From contig JAUQYY010000037.1 of assembly GCA_030587505.1 (NCBI GenBank), positions 1-17,276 on the forward strand: a stretch of 17,276 nucleotides of DNA, written 5' to 3'. The translations under genes and the position numbers were made by a program. Shown piece after piece: positions 1-7,479 of the stretch; positions within the stretch are counted from its first letter, which is position 1, and each line of letters opens with the position of its first letter. Under the pieces are notes generated by a model that saw nothing but the letters and a program-made list of their open reading frames with translations, made no database searches and had not been told where the DNA came from. This DNA is from Candidatus Sigynarchaeota archaeon. Its GTDB lineage: Archaea; Asgardarchaeota; Jordarchaeia; Jordarchaeales; Jordarchaeaceae.

Positions 1-31
1 GTGTTGTAATATAGAGTTGAGGGTGATTAGT

Positions 32-286
32 ATGAAGATTAAACCGTTGGAAGAAATTGTAGAGAATTACGTGATTGGGACAATTCAAGGTGCCTACAAG
101 ATGAAACGCTACTGGAAGGAAAGGGGTTGGGACGAGGAACATGCGATAGATTATGCTACTCGATACGCTATAGGGCAACTTAAGTCTGGTGTAGGCGAGT
201 CTTGTGATGTGGAAAAAGCCATCGCGATTTTTAGGGAAATTTCTGCGATTGCCACAGCACTAGCAGATTTTCTTGAAAGAGTTTAA
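32..286 (+). CDS. Small helical protein of unknown function
   Basis: This gene encodes 84 residues if the ATG at 32 is used. That start lies 9 bases after a GAGGG ribosome binding site at 19-23, so the TTG at 17 and the GTG at 23 are less likely. I do not recognise the family. The protein is charged and looks all-helical, with two probable helices: residues 6-45, rich in Tyr, Arg and Lys, and residues 60-82, hydrophobic and amphipathic. There is one cysteine and no signal peptide or membrane segment. The next gene starts 42 bases downstream on the same strand, so the two may be co-transcribed. The reading frame has ordinary codon use and a good binding site, which supports a real gene. Confidence 0.6.
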   Translation: MKIKPLEEIVENYVIGTIQGAYKMKRYWKERGWDEEHAIDYATRYAIGQLKSGVGESCDVEKAIAIFREISAIATALADFLERV

Positions 287-328
287 GGTTAGCTAACAAG
301 ATAGCATTTTGGGCGGGTGTAATAAAAA

Positions 329-811
329 ATGAATGAACAAATATCTTGGAATGCAGTATCTGCAATTATCGGAGTTATAGTAGGTTTTGTGCTGTATGAA
401 GTAGCGGAATGGTGGAAAAACAAAAGAAAAAAGAATATTATTAAGCAGGCTTTGCTTAATGAGCTTGCAGTTATAAGAGACACTTTTTCTGAGAGCCTAG
501 ACAAAACGGATAACAAGGGTTTGTGTAATATCCCGCCTCACAAATTTCCGTTTATAACAGAAACGTATGATTCCATTAAAGTTGAGCTTGCTTCGGTATT
601 GAAACCCTCCCAGTTAGCGGCTATTCAAAGAATTTATCATGAAATAAAAAAGCTTAATTCCCCCAGAAATGAGACTGTTAAAGGTTATTCGAGAAGTGTG
701 GGTACTAAAGATTATCTCTATTTCAAAGACGATATTCAAGAATTGTTTGAGTTAGTCGAAAGAATAATCAATGAACTCGAAAGAAACTTCTATTCTATCA
801 AGAGATGTTAA
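329..811 (+). CDS. Membrane-anchored protein of unknown function
   Basis: This gene encodes 160 residues. One hydrophobic segment at about residues 8-25 (Ala, Ile, Val, Gly-rich) is followed by Trp-Trp and a strongly basic stretch, KNKRKK, at 30-35. By the positive-inside rule this predicts a single N-terminal transmembrane anchor with the remaining 130 residues in the cytoplasm. The soluble part looks mostly helical and has no motif I can assign. A purine-rich GGGCGGGTG lies about 10 bases before the ATG and could serve as a ribosome binding site. It follows the small gene at 32-286 by 42 bases on the same strand. I cannot assign a function or a family; both genes look like accessory genes at the edge of a conserved block. 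Confidence 0.65.
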   Translation: MNEQISWNAVSAIIGVIVGFVLYEVAEWWKNKRKKNIIKQALLNELAVIRDTFSESLDKTDNKGLCNIPPHKFPFITETYDSIKVELASVLKPSQLAAIQRIYHEIKKLNSPRNETVKGYSRSVGTKDYLYFKDDIQELFELVERIINELERNFYSIKRC

Positions 812-1177
812 ATATAAAGATTCGTTCTTTTCGCGGATAGTCAAGGAGTGCCGCCCTTTTTAGACGATCGTTTTTCATTTAACCGCGAATAAGGAGACGT
901 TCCGTGAGAGAAATCTCTTGTAAGAGTTTTTTGCGTATCTTTCACCAGCATACTCATCTTGGGTCGGCATGATGTAGTAGGTATGTATTTTATCTTTTTT
1001 TGGGTTTGTTGGTGGTTTGTCTATCTCCTTTTTTAAGCCTTGATTCCCGGAAAGAAGCCCTCATAAATCTCCCTTCACAACCGCTAAGTCACATACACCC
1101 CCTCAAAAAACATACATATTACATCGTGCCACTCAGACAAATAAAAATATAATATGCTTTCGTTTTTTGTGAGAGTT
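812..1177. other. Intergenic gap without a recognisable gene
   Basis: This 366-base stretch separates the plus-strand small genes from the leftward TFS block. I see no coding frame, tRNA or C/D-box RNA. It holds an inverted repeat of 7-base arms (TTCGCGG at 830-836, CCGCGAA at 883-889). It also has a short stem closed by a GAAA tetraloop (GAGA 906-909, TCTC 914-917) ahead of a T6 tract at 927-932. T-rich runs at 980-1000 and 1031-1036 could terminate transcription. Confidence 0.4.
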
Positions 1178-1528
1178 TTAATAAGACCTCCAAGTGTGAC
1201 GACATTTGAGGCAACGATAGAATATTGTTGACCCCTCATCAGCACTTCTAGTTTGAAGCTGCCAGTACACAGCTCTGTTGTGGTTACATTTTGGGCACGT
1301 AACCTTTACGGTGGGCATAGTTTGAACCGCATCCTCGTCCTCTATTATGGTAGTTTTATCACGAGGGGAGTGTTTAATTTCCTTTGTGATTTTATATTCC
1401 CCGGCTGACTCTTTTTCCAATTCGCATGAATAATCGCACTTTCTACATTTCAGAAGAGTCAGTCCTTCTTCGTTTTTTGTTGGAAGCAATATGGAACCGC
1501 ATTGGGGACAAAATTTCAACGCTTTCAC
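1178..1528 (-). CDS. tfs: Transcription factor S (TFIIS-like RNA cleavage factor)
   Basis: TFS enters the secondary channel of archaeal RNA polymerase and stimulates cleavage of backtracked transcripts. The 116 residues have the expected two zinc ribbons. The N-terminal one uses C7, C10, C28 and C31. The C-terminal one uses C78, C81, C106 and C109. Between the last pairs is the RSADEGST segment (94-101), whose D97-E98 pair is the catalytic acidic hairpin of TFIIS/Rpb9-type cleavage factors. That pair indicates a cleavage-competent TFS rather than an inhibitory paralogue. The linker at 40-70 is acidic and basic, as usual. Translation starts at GTG (1526-1528). The gene is last in a leftward row with Rpo11, Csl4 and an RNase III-like gene. 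Confidence 0.95.
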   Translation of the reverse strand: MKALKFCPQCGSILLPTKNEEGLTLLKCRKCDYSCELEKESAGEYKITKEIKHSPRDKTTIIEDEDAVQTMPTVKVTCPKCNHNRAVYWQLQTRSADEGSTIFYRCLKCRHTWRSY

Positions 1529-1589
1529 CTACACGTTTCATTATCGGATAGCGTGTAATAAAAGAACGATTGATTCATATAATATTATT

Positions 1590-2000
1590 TCAAGTTTTTT
1601 CATCTACAACCCTGGCTAAAAGGTCTTGCAGCAAAGATGTAAAAATTTGAATGCTTATTTCCTTTTCGGTCTTACGATTTATCACTTTTTCCTGAGGTAT
1701 TAGGGAACTGAGTCTCTCTGCGGTTTCTTTTATTTCAAAGTAGTCTTTTAACCAAGAGTAAGCGATTAACGCTTCGGCGGCATCACCCAGACTATCAGCG
1801 TTTTGCCTGGAAGAAATATATTTTCGTATACCCGCTTGCCTGACAGCCTCTGCCAAAACGGTATCTGGCACTTTGGCACCGTCAGGTTTGCCAACAAATT
1901 TTGATTTTACCAGGGAGTACAGGAGGTTTACAATACCATCTCCAAGTTTAGCTAAACTTTTATCTGTTAATATTTCTTTCAGAGGCTTGTACTCAGCCAT
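1590..2000 (-). CDS. RNase III-fold family protein
   Basis: This is a 136-residue protein starting at ATG 2000; an in-frame GTG sits just before it. Two segments resemble the halves of the RNase III signature. One is LAKLGDGIVNLLYSL near residues 17-31, matching the LxFLGDAVL box. The other is SLGDAAEALIAYSWL near 70-84, matching the DAxEAL-GA box, with its acidic pair kept. The dsRNA-binding domain of bacterial RNase III is absent. I recall short archaeal proteins of this type being called ribonuclease III family; whether they cleave RNA is not clear to me. The position between Rpo11 and TFS, near Csl4, fits a role in RNA metabolism. The first acidic residue of the canonical signature box is not obvious, so catalysis is uncertain. 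Confidence 0.75.
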   Translation of the reverse strand: MAEYKPLKEILTDKSLAKLGDGIVNLLYSLVKSKFVGKPDGAKVPDTVLAEAVRQAGIRKYISSRQNADSLGDAAEALIAYSWLKDYFEIKETAERLSSLIPQEKVINRKTEKEISIQIFTSLLQDLLARVVDEKT

Positions 2001-2092
2001 CACACTAGACTCGCTTTCTTTTCTAGAAAAACTCGTGAGACCACCCTCTTATACTAATAAAAGAGATGCAATTCTTCTTTCGCGATTTTTAA

Positions 2093-2377
2093 TTAAAGAT
2101 TATCGAGTTCCTTTTGAAATTTTTCTTTGAACTCTTCAATGCGATCCGATAATTTCTCGAGAGTTTCATTTAGTAGAGTTAAGGGATCCTTTTTTCCATT
2201 CGTTTTAATGTATAAGATTGGCTTTGAGAGCAAGGCGTGTTCTATTCTATAGCCGGCAAAGACTAGGGATTCATCTTCAAAGAGGACGGACTTTATAGCG
2301 TTACATAAGGTATGTCCTTCCCCTTCTATTTCGACCCGTAGTTCATTATCTTTTTTTTCCACAATTCTTATGTTCAT
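2093..2377 (-). CDS. rpo11: DNA-directed RNA polymerase subunit Rpo11 (L)
   Basis: Rpo11 pairs with Rpo3 to form the assembly platform of archaeal RNA polymerase, equivalent to Rpb3/Rpb11 or the bacterial alpha dimer. The 94-residue protein has the usual length and the family signature EGEGHTLCNAIKSVL at 18-32, the dimerisation helix region. A Y-R-I-E-H strand (43-47) and a charged C-terminal helix (70-94) follow, as in Rpb11. The ATG at 2377 is preceded by only a weak binding site. A TATA-like box lies about 50 bases upstream, so it may be transcribed from its own promoter as well as from Csl4. Confidence 0.95.
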   Translation of the reverse strand: MNIRIVEKKDNELRVEIEGEGHTLCNAIKSVLFEDESLVFAGYRIEHALLSKPILYIKTNGKKDPLTLLNETLEKLSDRIEEFKEKFQKELDNL

Positions 2378-2595
2378 ATATCATCAACTTCTTTGGGGTT
2401 ACTTAGAAACTATTAAAGTTTTCGAATTAAATACTCACCTTTTGAATATCAGAGATACTTACAAATAAACTTTTCACGAAAATTTGTTAGCTCCTAGAGA
2501 TTTTCAAAGAACACACACATCCTTTTTGTTGCTTAAACAAAAATAAATTAAATGGAGGGATAATCAATAGTAGCCAAGGTTTGGGGGAGGTAATC
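2378..2595 (-). promoter_or_regulatory. Probable promoter region of rpo11
   Basis: The 218 bases between csl4 and rpo11 have no coding frame. On the minus strand the decamer AGTATTTAAT (2435-2426) looks like an archaeal TATA box. Initiation about 25 bases downstream would fall near 2404, leaving a leader of about 27 bases. The identical decamer occurs upstream of the phosphoenolpyruvate synthase gene (6996-7005). No transcript data support it; this is a sequence match only. Confidence 0.4.
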
Positions 2596-3171
2596 CTATA
2601 TTTTTACTCTTCCATAATCACTTGCAAGTTTTCTGGTCTCTTTAGATTCGCAATTTTTACAATAGAGAATGTTTCCCTTACGTTCCAATTCGGATCCACA
2701 CTTAGAGCATGTTGCATATATTACTCCCAAATTTCTTTCAGCTGTTGTCAATTGGATTAGTTCTCCTTCTTCCTCAACCACTCTTGCCCTTATAATGTCT
2801 CCTGGTTTTAATGCGTCCGAAGTATTTTCGACGTATCGGGAACTAATCTGAGAAATATGAATTACCGCCGAGAAGGGGTTCGCAAGTTTTTGCCCTCGTA
2901 CCCGAGCGATATCAACAAAAGTCAGCATTTTGTTAATCTGGGTAACTTTTCCTAGAACTATATCTCCCTTTCTGGGTAGTGCACGCGCTTCTATTGGTAT
3001 CACTCTCACCCTTTTTTCAATGTTATCAATTAAAACCCGTCCAATACTTGACGCATAAACCATTCCGTTTTCTTCGTAAGTACCTTCTCCAGGAGTAAAT
3101 TCTTCAATAACGCCCAGCCAGTCGCCAGGAAGAACCAAGCTTCCAGTTTTTGGTTTACTCAAATCTTGCAA
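2596..3171 (-). CDS. csl4: Exosome subunit Csl4
   Basis: Csl4 is one of the RNA-binding cap proteins on the archaeal exosome (Rrp41/Rrp42 ring), which degrades and tails RNA 3' to 5'. The 191 residues show the standard three parts. An N-terminal barrel covers about 1-60 (LVLPGDWLGVIEE near 13-25). An S1 domain covers about 65-145 (GDIVLGKVTQIN at 69-80, SAVIHISQIS at 101-110). A C-terminal zinc ribbon uses C155, C158, C171 and C174. The start is a TTG (3169-3171), chosen because a perfect GGAGGT lies 6 bases upstream. The METTL5-like gene is 95 bases upstream and Rpo11 lies downstream, a typical archaeal information-processing neighbourhood. Confidence 0.95.
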   Translation of the reverse strand: MQDLSKPKTGSLVLPGDWLGVIEEFTPGEGTYEENGMVYASSIGRVLIDNIEKRVRVIPIEARALPRKGDIVLGKVTQINKMLTFVDIARVRGQKLANPFSAVIHISQISSRYVENTSDALKPGDIIRARVVEEEGELIQLTTAERNLGVIYATCSKCGSELERKGNILYCKNCESKETRKLASDYGRVKI

Positions 3172-3266
3172 CTCTAAACCTCCACTTTTTTTGAGAGTAA
3201 GTGAAGCTCCCCTAGAGTTTCATAGCCACTTATGATAGGAGGATTGAACATTCTGTTTCTGAACTA

Positions 3267-3926
3267 TTAATTGTTTGGCAGGATGCCGTTTTCCTTCACT
3301 TTTAATATTCTATACAGGTCTACATCAATTACATGTTTCTTTTTGGTATGGAAAGGATAAGTTTGCGGGAGAGACATCTTCATTCGAATAATTTTATCGA
3401 CCAAACCACCATTTTTCATCACAAACTGGGTGATAAATCTTCTGTTTTTTAAACCATATTTATGGATAGTGTAGGTTACATCGGCCAATTCTATCCCTTT
3501 TTTTAAGAATATTCTATCGCTTGATTTCCTTTGAACCCCAAATGGAGGATTCTGCAATACAGTGTCGACCGAGCAAGTGACAGCTGCGACATCCATAGCT
3601 ATGAAATCAGTTAGTTGGGAAACACCAGTCTTCAAAGAGTTTCTCCTCGCAATCCTTAGAACTTTCGAGTCCAGATCTATCCCTATTACACGCTTTGCTC
3701 CGATTAAGGCGGCCCCGATACCCAACATACCATTGCCACATCCCAAGTCTAGAACGGTGCATTCTACAATATCATCGAACATGAAGGCTGCGATAAATAG
3801 AAGATTAGCCGCAACCTCGCTAGAAGTTGTGTATTGCTCCCATTCAACCTTAGGAGAGGGATTAACTTCTAGTTCACTAAGTAATATTTCGAGTTCTTTT
3901 TTCTTCAGTCTTTGCACTAACTTCAT
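3267..3926 (-). CDS. METTL5-like N6-adenine RNA methyltransferase
   Basis: This is a 219-residue class I SAM-dependent methyltransferase. Motif I is VLDLGCGNGMLGIGA at 58-72. An acidic residue that binds the SAM ribose is in IGIDLD (81-86). The catalytic motif NPPFG is at 126-130, the N/D-P-P-F/Y type used for exocyclic amino groups. An N-terminal helix precedes QYTTSSEVAANLLF (31-44), which is typical of the METTL5 family. The eukaryotic homologue methylates one adenosine of 18S rRNA, and the archaeal protein probably acts on 16S rRNA; that target is inferred. It contains no THUMP or TRAM domain. The ATG start lacks a clear ribosome binding site. It sits between Dph2 and Csl4 on the same strand. 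Confidence 0.9.
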   Translation of the reverse strand: MKLVQRLKKKELEILLSELEVNPSPKVEWEQYTTSSEVAANLLFIAAFMFDDIVECTVLDLGCGNGMLGIGAALIGAKRVIGIDLDSKVLRIARRNSLKTGVSQLTDFIAMDVAAVTCSVDTVLQNPPFGVQRKSSDRIFLKKGIELADVTYTIHKYGLKNRRFITQFVMKNGGLVDKIIRMKMSLPQTYPFHTKKKHVIDVDLYRILKVKENGILPNN

Positions 3927-4016
3927 GGTGATTCACTTTTAACTCTTTTGTTGCCAGTAGAATAAAAAATGGTATTTACTTATTAAAGAAGTGCATTTGT
4001 TTTTAAAAATTGATGA

Positions 4017-5021
4017 TTAAATAAACTTAAATTTGTAATTATCCAAACTGTTCTGAGTATGCTTACCCCAATTCGGGTCAAGCAATAGTTCAAGCTCCTT
4101 GGAGGTTAATACAGGGATTCTGAACTGAGGACCGTCCTCAATGGCTATTCGGGGGCAAGCGGTTATTACAAGTGCTTCTATATCTAGTCCATAAAATCTT
4201 TCGGGAGTTATTTCGTTAGCAGCTAGTAAGTAGGCGTCTTTTCCTTTGCTCTCAATTTTATCTTTTATCCTTCTGCCCAATTCTAGGTTTGTTTGTCCAA
4301 ACTTTAAACCAATAACCACGCCAAATTTCGTTGCGTTTCTAGCTTTTGATATTTGAGCGTATCTCTGCATGAGAACTTTTTTGGCCTCTTCTTTCACGTC
4401 CACAACTTTACCAGAATAGGGGTCTGCGGCTACCACGTTTTTGCCAGTAGCCAAAGCAATTCCAAGAGGATGAAAGCTCCCACCCCCAATGAATAGAAAT
4501 TGATCAGCATCAAGATTCTCAACACTGGATAAATCGCAGCCCAATACTTGACCAGCGTATTTAGCCTTGCCAAGGGGTTTACCTATTAAAACCTCGAAGC
4601 CCAGTTGTTCAAGCATATTTTTAACTTCCCCTAATCTGTGAATGTGTTGAACCGTGGTTGCGACACCCACTTTTTTAACATTTAGCAAGTTAGCCGCTTT
4701 TAGTACTACATCCCTGACCTCAATCGTAGAGCGTGCCTCAATAAACAGGGTAGGAACCTTGGGTTTCTTAGGCCAAGGAGAATGCCCAAAGTGTATTAAA
4801 AGGTCAGCGTTAAGTTTTAAAGCTTCATCTTCCGCTAGATCACATCCACCCCAACAAGGATCCATAGAAATTAACGTTTCAACCCCAGTTTCTAATTCGA
4901 TCTTCTTACTAATCTTGAAAGCAAAGTTCCTCAAACCTTCAGGAAATTGTAGTAGAATTCTCCTAGCGTTCCTTTTCTTAACTTCCGACTTAACTAGGTT
5001 CAGATCCAAATCGTACTCCAT
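4017..5021 (-). CDS. dph2: Diphthamide synthase Dph2 (radical SAM-like 3-amino-3-carboxypropyl transferase)
   Basis: Archaeal Dph2 carries out the first step of diphthamide synthesis on elongation factor 2. It cleaves SAM to a 3-amino-3-carboxypropyl radical with a 4Fe-4S cluster and attaches the group to a histidine. The 334 residues match the family length. Counting from this ATG, the three expected cluster cysteines are C56 (in DPCWGGCD), C162 (in VLGCDL) and C289 (in TACPRIAIED), one per repeated domain. The ATG at 5021 is preferred because a GTGATT lies about 9 bases upstream; a TTG at 5030 would add three residues. It is divergent from enolase, with a 171-base intergenic region. Downstream of it lies the METTL5-like gene. 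Confidence 0.95.
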   Translation of the reverse strand: MEYDLDLNLVKSEVKKRNARRILLQFPEGLRNFAFKISKKIELETGVETLISMDPCWGGCDLAEDEALKLNADLLIHFGHSPWPKKPKVPTLFIEARSTIEVRDVVLKAANLLNVKKVGVATTVQHIHRLGEVKNMLEQLGFEVLIGKPLGKAKYAGQVLGCDLSSVENLDADQFLFIGGGSFHPLGIALATGKNVVAADPYSGKVVDVKEEAKKVLMQRYAQISKARNATKFGVVIGLKFGQTNLELGRRIKDKIESKGKDAYLLAANEITPERFYGLDIEALVITACPRIAIEDGPQFRIPVLTSKELELLLDPNWGKHTQNSLDNYKFKFI

Positions 5022-5036
5022 TTCAATCAATCACTT

Positions 5037-5082
5037 TGAAGAGAGTTTCAGCATTCGTTTCAAAAACAATAATTATAATCCA
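5037..5082 (-). promoter_or_regulatory. Probable dph2 promoter
   Basis: On the minus strand TTATAATT (5078-5071) resembles a TATA box. Initiation about 26 bases downstream, near 5048, would leave a leader of about 27 bases carrying the GTGATT binding site. It lies in the divergent dph2/enolase spacer. This is a sequence match only. Confidence 0.35.
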
Positions 5083-5192
5083 TCCAATAATTAGGTTTAA
5101 GAGCTAAAGAAATTTACTGTAGAAAGACTGGTTATTTCACGTCAAATACAAAATCAAATTATCGAAAAAGCATTTTGAAGAGGTGAACCGAT

Positions 5193-6437
5193 TTGCCTAT
5201 AATAGAAAAAGTCTCAGCTCGTAAGATTATTGATTCTCGAGGAAAGGATACTATAGAAGTGTTAATTCAAACTAAAGAATTTACGACTTCTGCCTGCGCT
5301 CCATCAGGAGCAAGCGTTGGAAAGTTTGAAGTACAAGCCTTCCCTGACGGGGGAGTAGAACGATCAATTCAACTGATAAAAAATGAATTATCCGCTGAAA
5401 TTGAGGGAAAAGACGTAGAGGACCAGGCAGAAATTGACGAGAGTATTTGGAGTTTGGACGGAACAGAAAACCTTAGTAAAATCGGTGGAAACGCAGCAAT
5501 AGCCACATCAATCGCCGTGGCCAAAGCAGCCTCGAAAAGCAGAAACGTAATGCTATGCCAATATTTGGGGGAAAACCTGAAGCTCCCCTTTCCACTCAGT
5601 AACATTATCGGAGGAGGGGTTCACACAAAGGGAGATTCTATAGACTTTCAGGAATTTTTGGTACTCCCATTAGGGACAAAAACGTTTGAAGAAGCTGCGA
5701 GAACCAACGTAATGGTCCACCGTGCAGCGGCAGAGGTGATAATGGAAACACATCCAAACTATGTACTGGGAAGAAATGACGAGGGCGCCTGGGCAGCGCC
5801 CTTGACTATAAGCGAGGCCTTAGAAACGCTAACCAAAGCGATAGAAAAAGTGGAGGCGGAAACAGGAGTGAGAGCCAGAATTGGTATAGATGCAGCTGCA
5901 TCAGAATTATGGGACAGTAAAAAGCAACAATATGTTTACAGAAAGGAGAACAAAAGATTAACCCCCGAACAACAGTTGGAATACATTTTAGAACTCATAC
6001 AGAACTATGAAATCGCACTCTTCGAAGACCCGTTCCAAGAAGAAGATTTCACATATTTTGCAAAACTAACTGCGAATGTGAAAGACAGATGCGTTATAAC
6101 GGGAGATGACCTCATAGTAACCAACAAAAATCGTCTTAGAACAGCGATAGAAAACAGTTCAGTAACGGGGGCCATAATAAAACCCAACCAAGTCGGCACC
6201 CTAACAGATACAAGACATACGGTAGAACTAACTCATGAAAGCAATATTACCCCTATAGCGTCACACAGATCAGGGGAAACCACGGATCCAGCATTGGCAC
6301 ACATAGCGGTAGGACTAAACTGTCCGATAATCAAGATAGGGATAATGGGCGGAGAGCGAATGGCCAAAATTAATGAACTCATCAGAATAGAGGACACACT
6401 CAAGATACCCATGTCAAAATCACCTATACAAGACTGA
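5193..6437 (+). CDS. eno: Enolase (phosphopyruvate hydratase)
   Basis: Enolase interconverts 2-phosphoglycerate and phosphoenolpyruvate in glycolysis and gluconeogenesis. The 414 residues cover the complete fold. Visible active-site elements are the flexible loop SGASVGKFE (38-46), E154 in DFQEF and the catalytic acid E197 in NDEGAW. The magnesium ligands are D233 (GIDAAAS), E278 (FEDPF) and D305 (TGDDL). K330 (IIKPNQ), the HRSGE loop (358-362) and K381 complete the site. The start is TTG 5193-5195, six bases after AGGTGA (5181-5186). UPF0146 follows after 38 bases and phosphoenolpyruvate synthase comes next. The two enzymes act on the shared intermediate phosphoenolpyruvate, suggesting a gluconeogenic neighbourhood. 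Codons in the body of the gene favour A/C endings. Confidence 0.97.
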   Translation: MPIIEKVSARKIIDSRGKDTIEVLIQTKEFTTSACAPSGASVGKFEVQAFPDGGVERSIQLIKNELSAEIEGKDVEDQAEIDESIWSLDGTENLSKIGGNAAIATSIAVAKAASKSRNVMLCQYLGENLKLPFPLSNIIGGGVHTKGDSIDFQEFLVLPLGTKTFEEAARTNVMVHRAAAEVIMETHPNYVLGRNDEGAWAAPLTISEALETLTKAIEKVEAETGVRARIGIDAAASELWDSKKQQYVYRKENKRLTPEQQLEYILELIQNYEIALFEDPFQEEDFTYFAKLTANVKDRCVITGDDLIVTNKNRLRTAIENSSVTGAIIKPNQVGTLTDTRHTVELTHESNITPIASHRSGETTDPALAHIAVGLNCPIIKIGIMGGERMAKINELIRIEDTLKIPMSKSPIQD

Positions 6438-6475
6438 TTAAAGCCAATTAAAAGTACAAAAAGATTGTTAATAAG

Positions 6476-6910
6476 ATGAGGTTAATAGACGCCGAAGACA
6501 TAATTGAATACATTGTAGATAGGTACAAGTACTCTAGAAAAATTGTCGAAGTGGGGGTGGGAAAGTTTCCCCAAATAGCTGTGGCGCTCGCAGAGAAGCT
6601 ACCAGAAACAGAGATTCTAGTTACTGATATTAAATCACATATGATAGAACAGCTGCCGAACTCGCGTATCAGAACCGTGGTTGATGATATAATTTCGCCA
6701 AATGTAAGAGTTTATGAGGGTAGTGATCTTATCTATTCTATCCGACCGCCCCCGGAGCTGCAGCACTATCTTTTAAGAATCGCGAAAATCGTAAGAGCAG
6801 ATCTTATACTCAGACTACTTACAAATGAGCCACTTTACATCCACCATTCAAAATACGAAATTATAAATTATAAAAAAGCAGTATTACACCTCTTCAAACT
6901 GGAAGAATAA
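6476..6910 (+). CDS. UPF0146 family protein (Rossmann/methyltransferase-like fold)
   Basis: This is a 144-residue archaeal conserved protein. KIVEVGVGKFPQIAVAL (22-38) looks like a glycine-rich SAM/nucleotide-binding loop, and LVTDI (48-52) like the acidic end of the second strand. This gives the Rossmann-like core known for the UPF0146 family. The segment IYSIRPPPELQ (86-96) is the other family hallmark. A catalytic site is not evident and the protein is short for a methyltransferase, so activity is unproven. The ATG at 6476 lacks a clear ribosome binding site and is 38 bases from the enolase stop, which suggests co-transcription with enolase. Phosphoenolpyruvate synthase starts about 170 bases downstream behind what looks like its own promoter. 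Confidence 0.85.
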   Translation: MRLIDAEDIIEYIVDRYKYSRKIVEVGVGKFPQIAVALAEKLPETEILVTDIKSHMIEQLPNSRIRTVVDDIISPNVRVYEGSDLIYSIRPPPELQHYLLRIAKIVRADLILRLLTNEPLYIHHSKYEIINYKKAVLHLFKLEE

Positions 6911-6990
6911 GGAAGGGAGAGGAGGAAATACAACCTAATAGTTTTTGCTATAATTTACCGTAAAATAGAATAGAGATTGCAAAAAAACTA

Positions 6991-7041
6991 GAAAAAGTAT
7001 TTAATTGTAAGGGGTTACTACAAAACATTAATAAAATGTTT
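6991..7041 (+). promoter_or_regulatory. Phosphoenolpyruvate synthase promoter with overlapping inverted repeat
   Basis: GAAAA followed by AGTATTTAAT (6996-7005) looks like an archaeal BRE plus TATA box, predicting initiation near 7027. A perfect inverted repeat lies across that point: AAACATT (7023-7029), five bases, AATGTTT (7035-7041). It is placed where an archaeal repressor operator would block initiation, and it could also form a leader hairpin. A second AT-rich box, TATTAAAT (7044-7051), is a weaker alternative. No regulator is encoded nearby. Confidence 0.4.
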
Positions 7042-7083
7042 CTATTAAATTGACATACTACACCGAAAGCTGAGGGTATGAGT

Positions 7084-7479
7084 ATGAGCAGCAGGGAAAA
7101 TAAGCTAATCTTATGGTTCGAAGAGGTAGGAAAAGAAGATATAGCCAAAGTAGGAGGAAAAATCGCCAACCTAGGTGAGCTGTTAACAAAAGCCAAAGTT
7201 CCGGTTCCGCCGGGTTTTTCGGTAACCACCTACGCCTACAAAAAGTTCCTAGAGGACACAAAGATAGAAGACAAAATATTCAGCATACTCGAAAAAATAG
7301 ATATTAGGGACTACAAACAGCTCGAAGAGGCGTCAAACAAGATTAGACAGACCATTGAATCTACACCGATCCCAGAGGATATTAAAAAGGCTATAATGAA
7401 TAGTTACGATGAGCTTAGCAAAAGGATGAAGCAGGAAAACCCGCTGGTAGCCGTGAGATCAAGCGCCTCCGCAGAGGAC
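7084..7479 (+). CDS. ppsA: Phosphoenolpyruvate synthase, exon 1 (N-terminal part)
   Basis: This exon encodes the first 132 residues of pyruvate, water dikinase, which makes phosphoenolpyruvate, AMP and phosphate from pyruvate and ATP. It contains the start of the ATP-binding domain: VGGKIANLGEL, PVPPGFSVTTYAY, and the arginine-bearing RSSASAED at the 3' end. The ATG at 7084 lies 7 bases after GAGGG (7072-7076); the ATG at 7078 is too close to that site. Read without splicing, the frame hits TAA at 7489-7491 and ends as a stub of about 135 residues. The last codon of the exon is GAC at 7477-7479. Its continuation is the exon at 7508, reached by removing 28 bases. Codons favour A/C endings like enolase. 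Confidence 0.9.

Noticed and set aside
960..985. C/D-box-like ATGATGT in the 812-1177 gap
   Set aside because: The C box is imperfect and no D box (CTGA) lies at a suitable distance.
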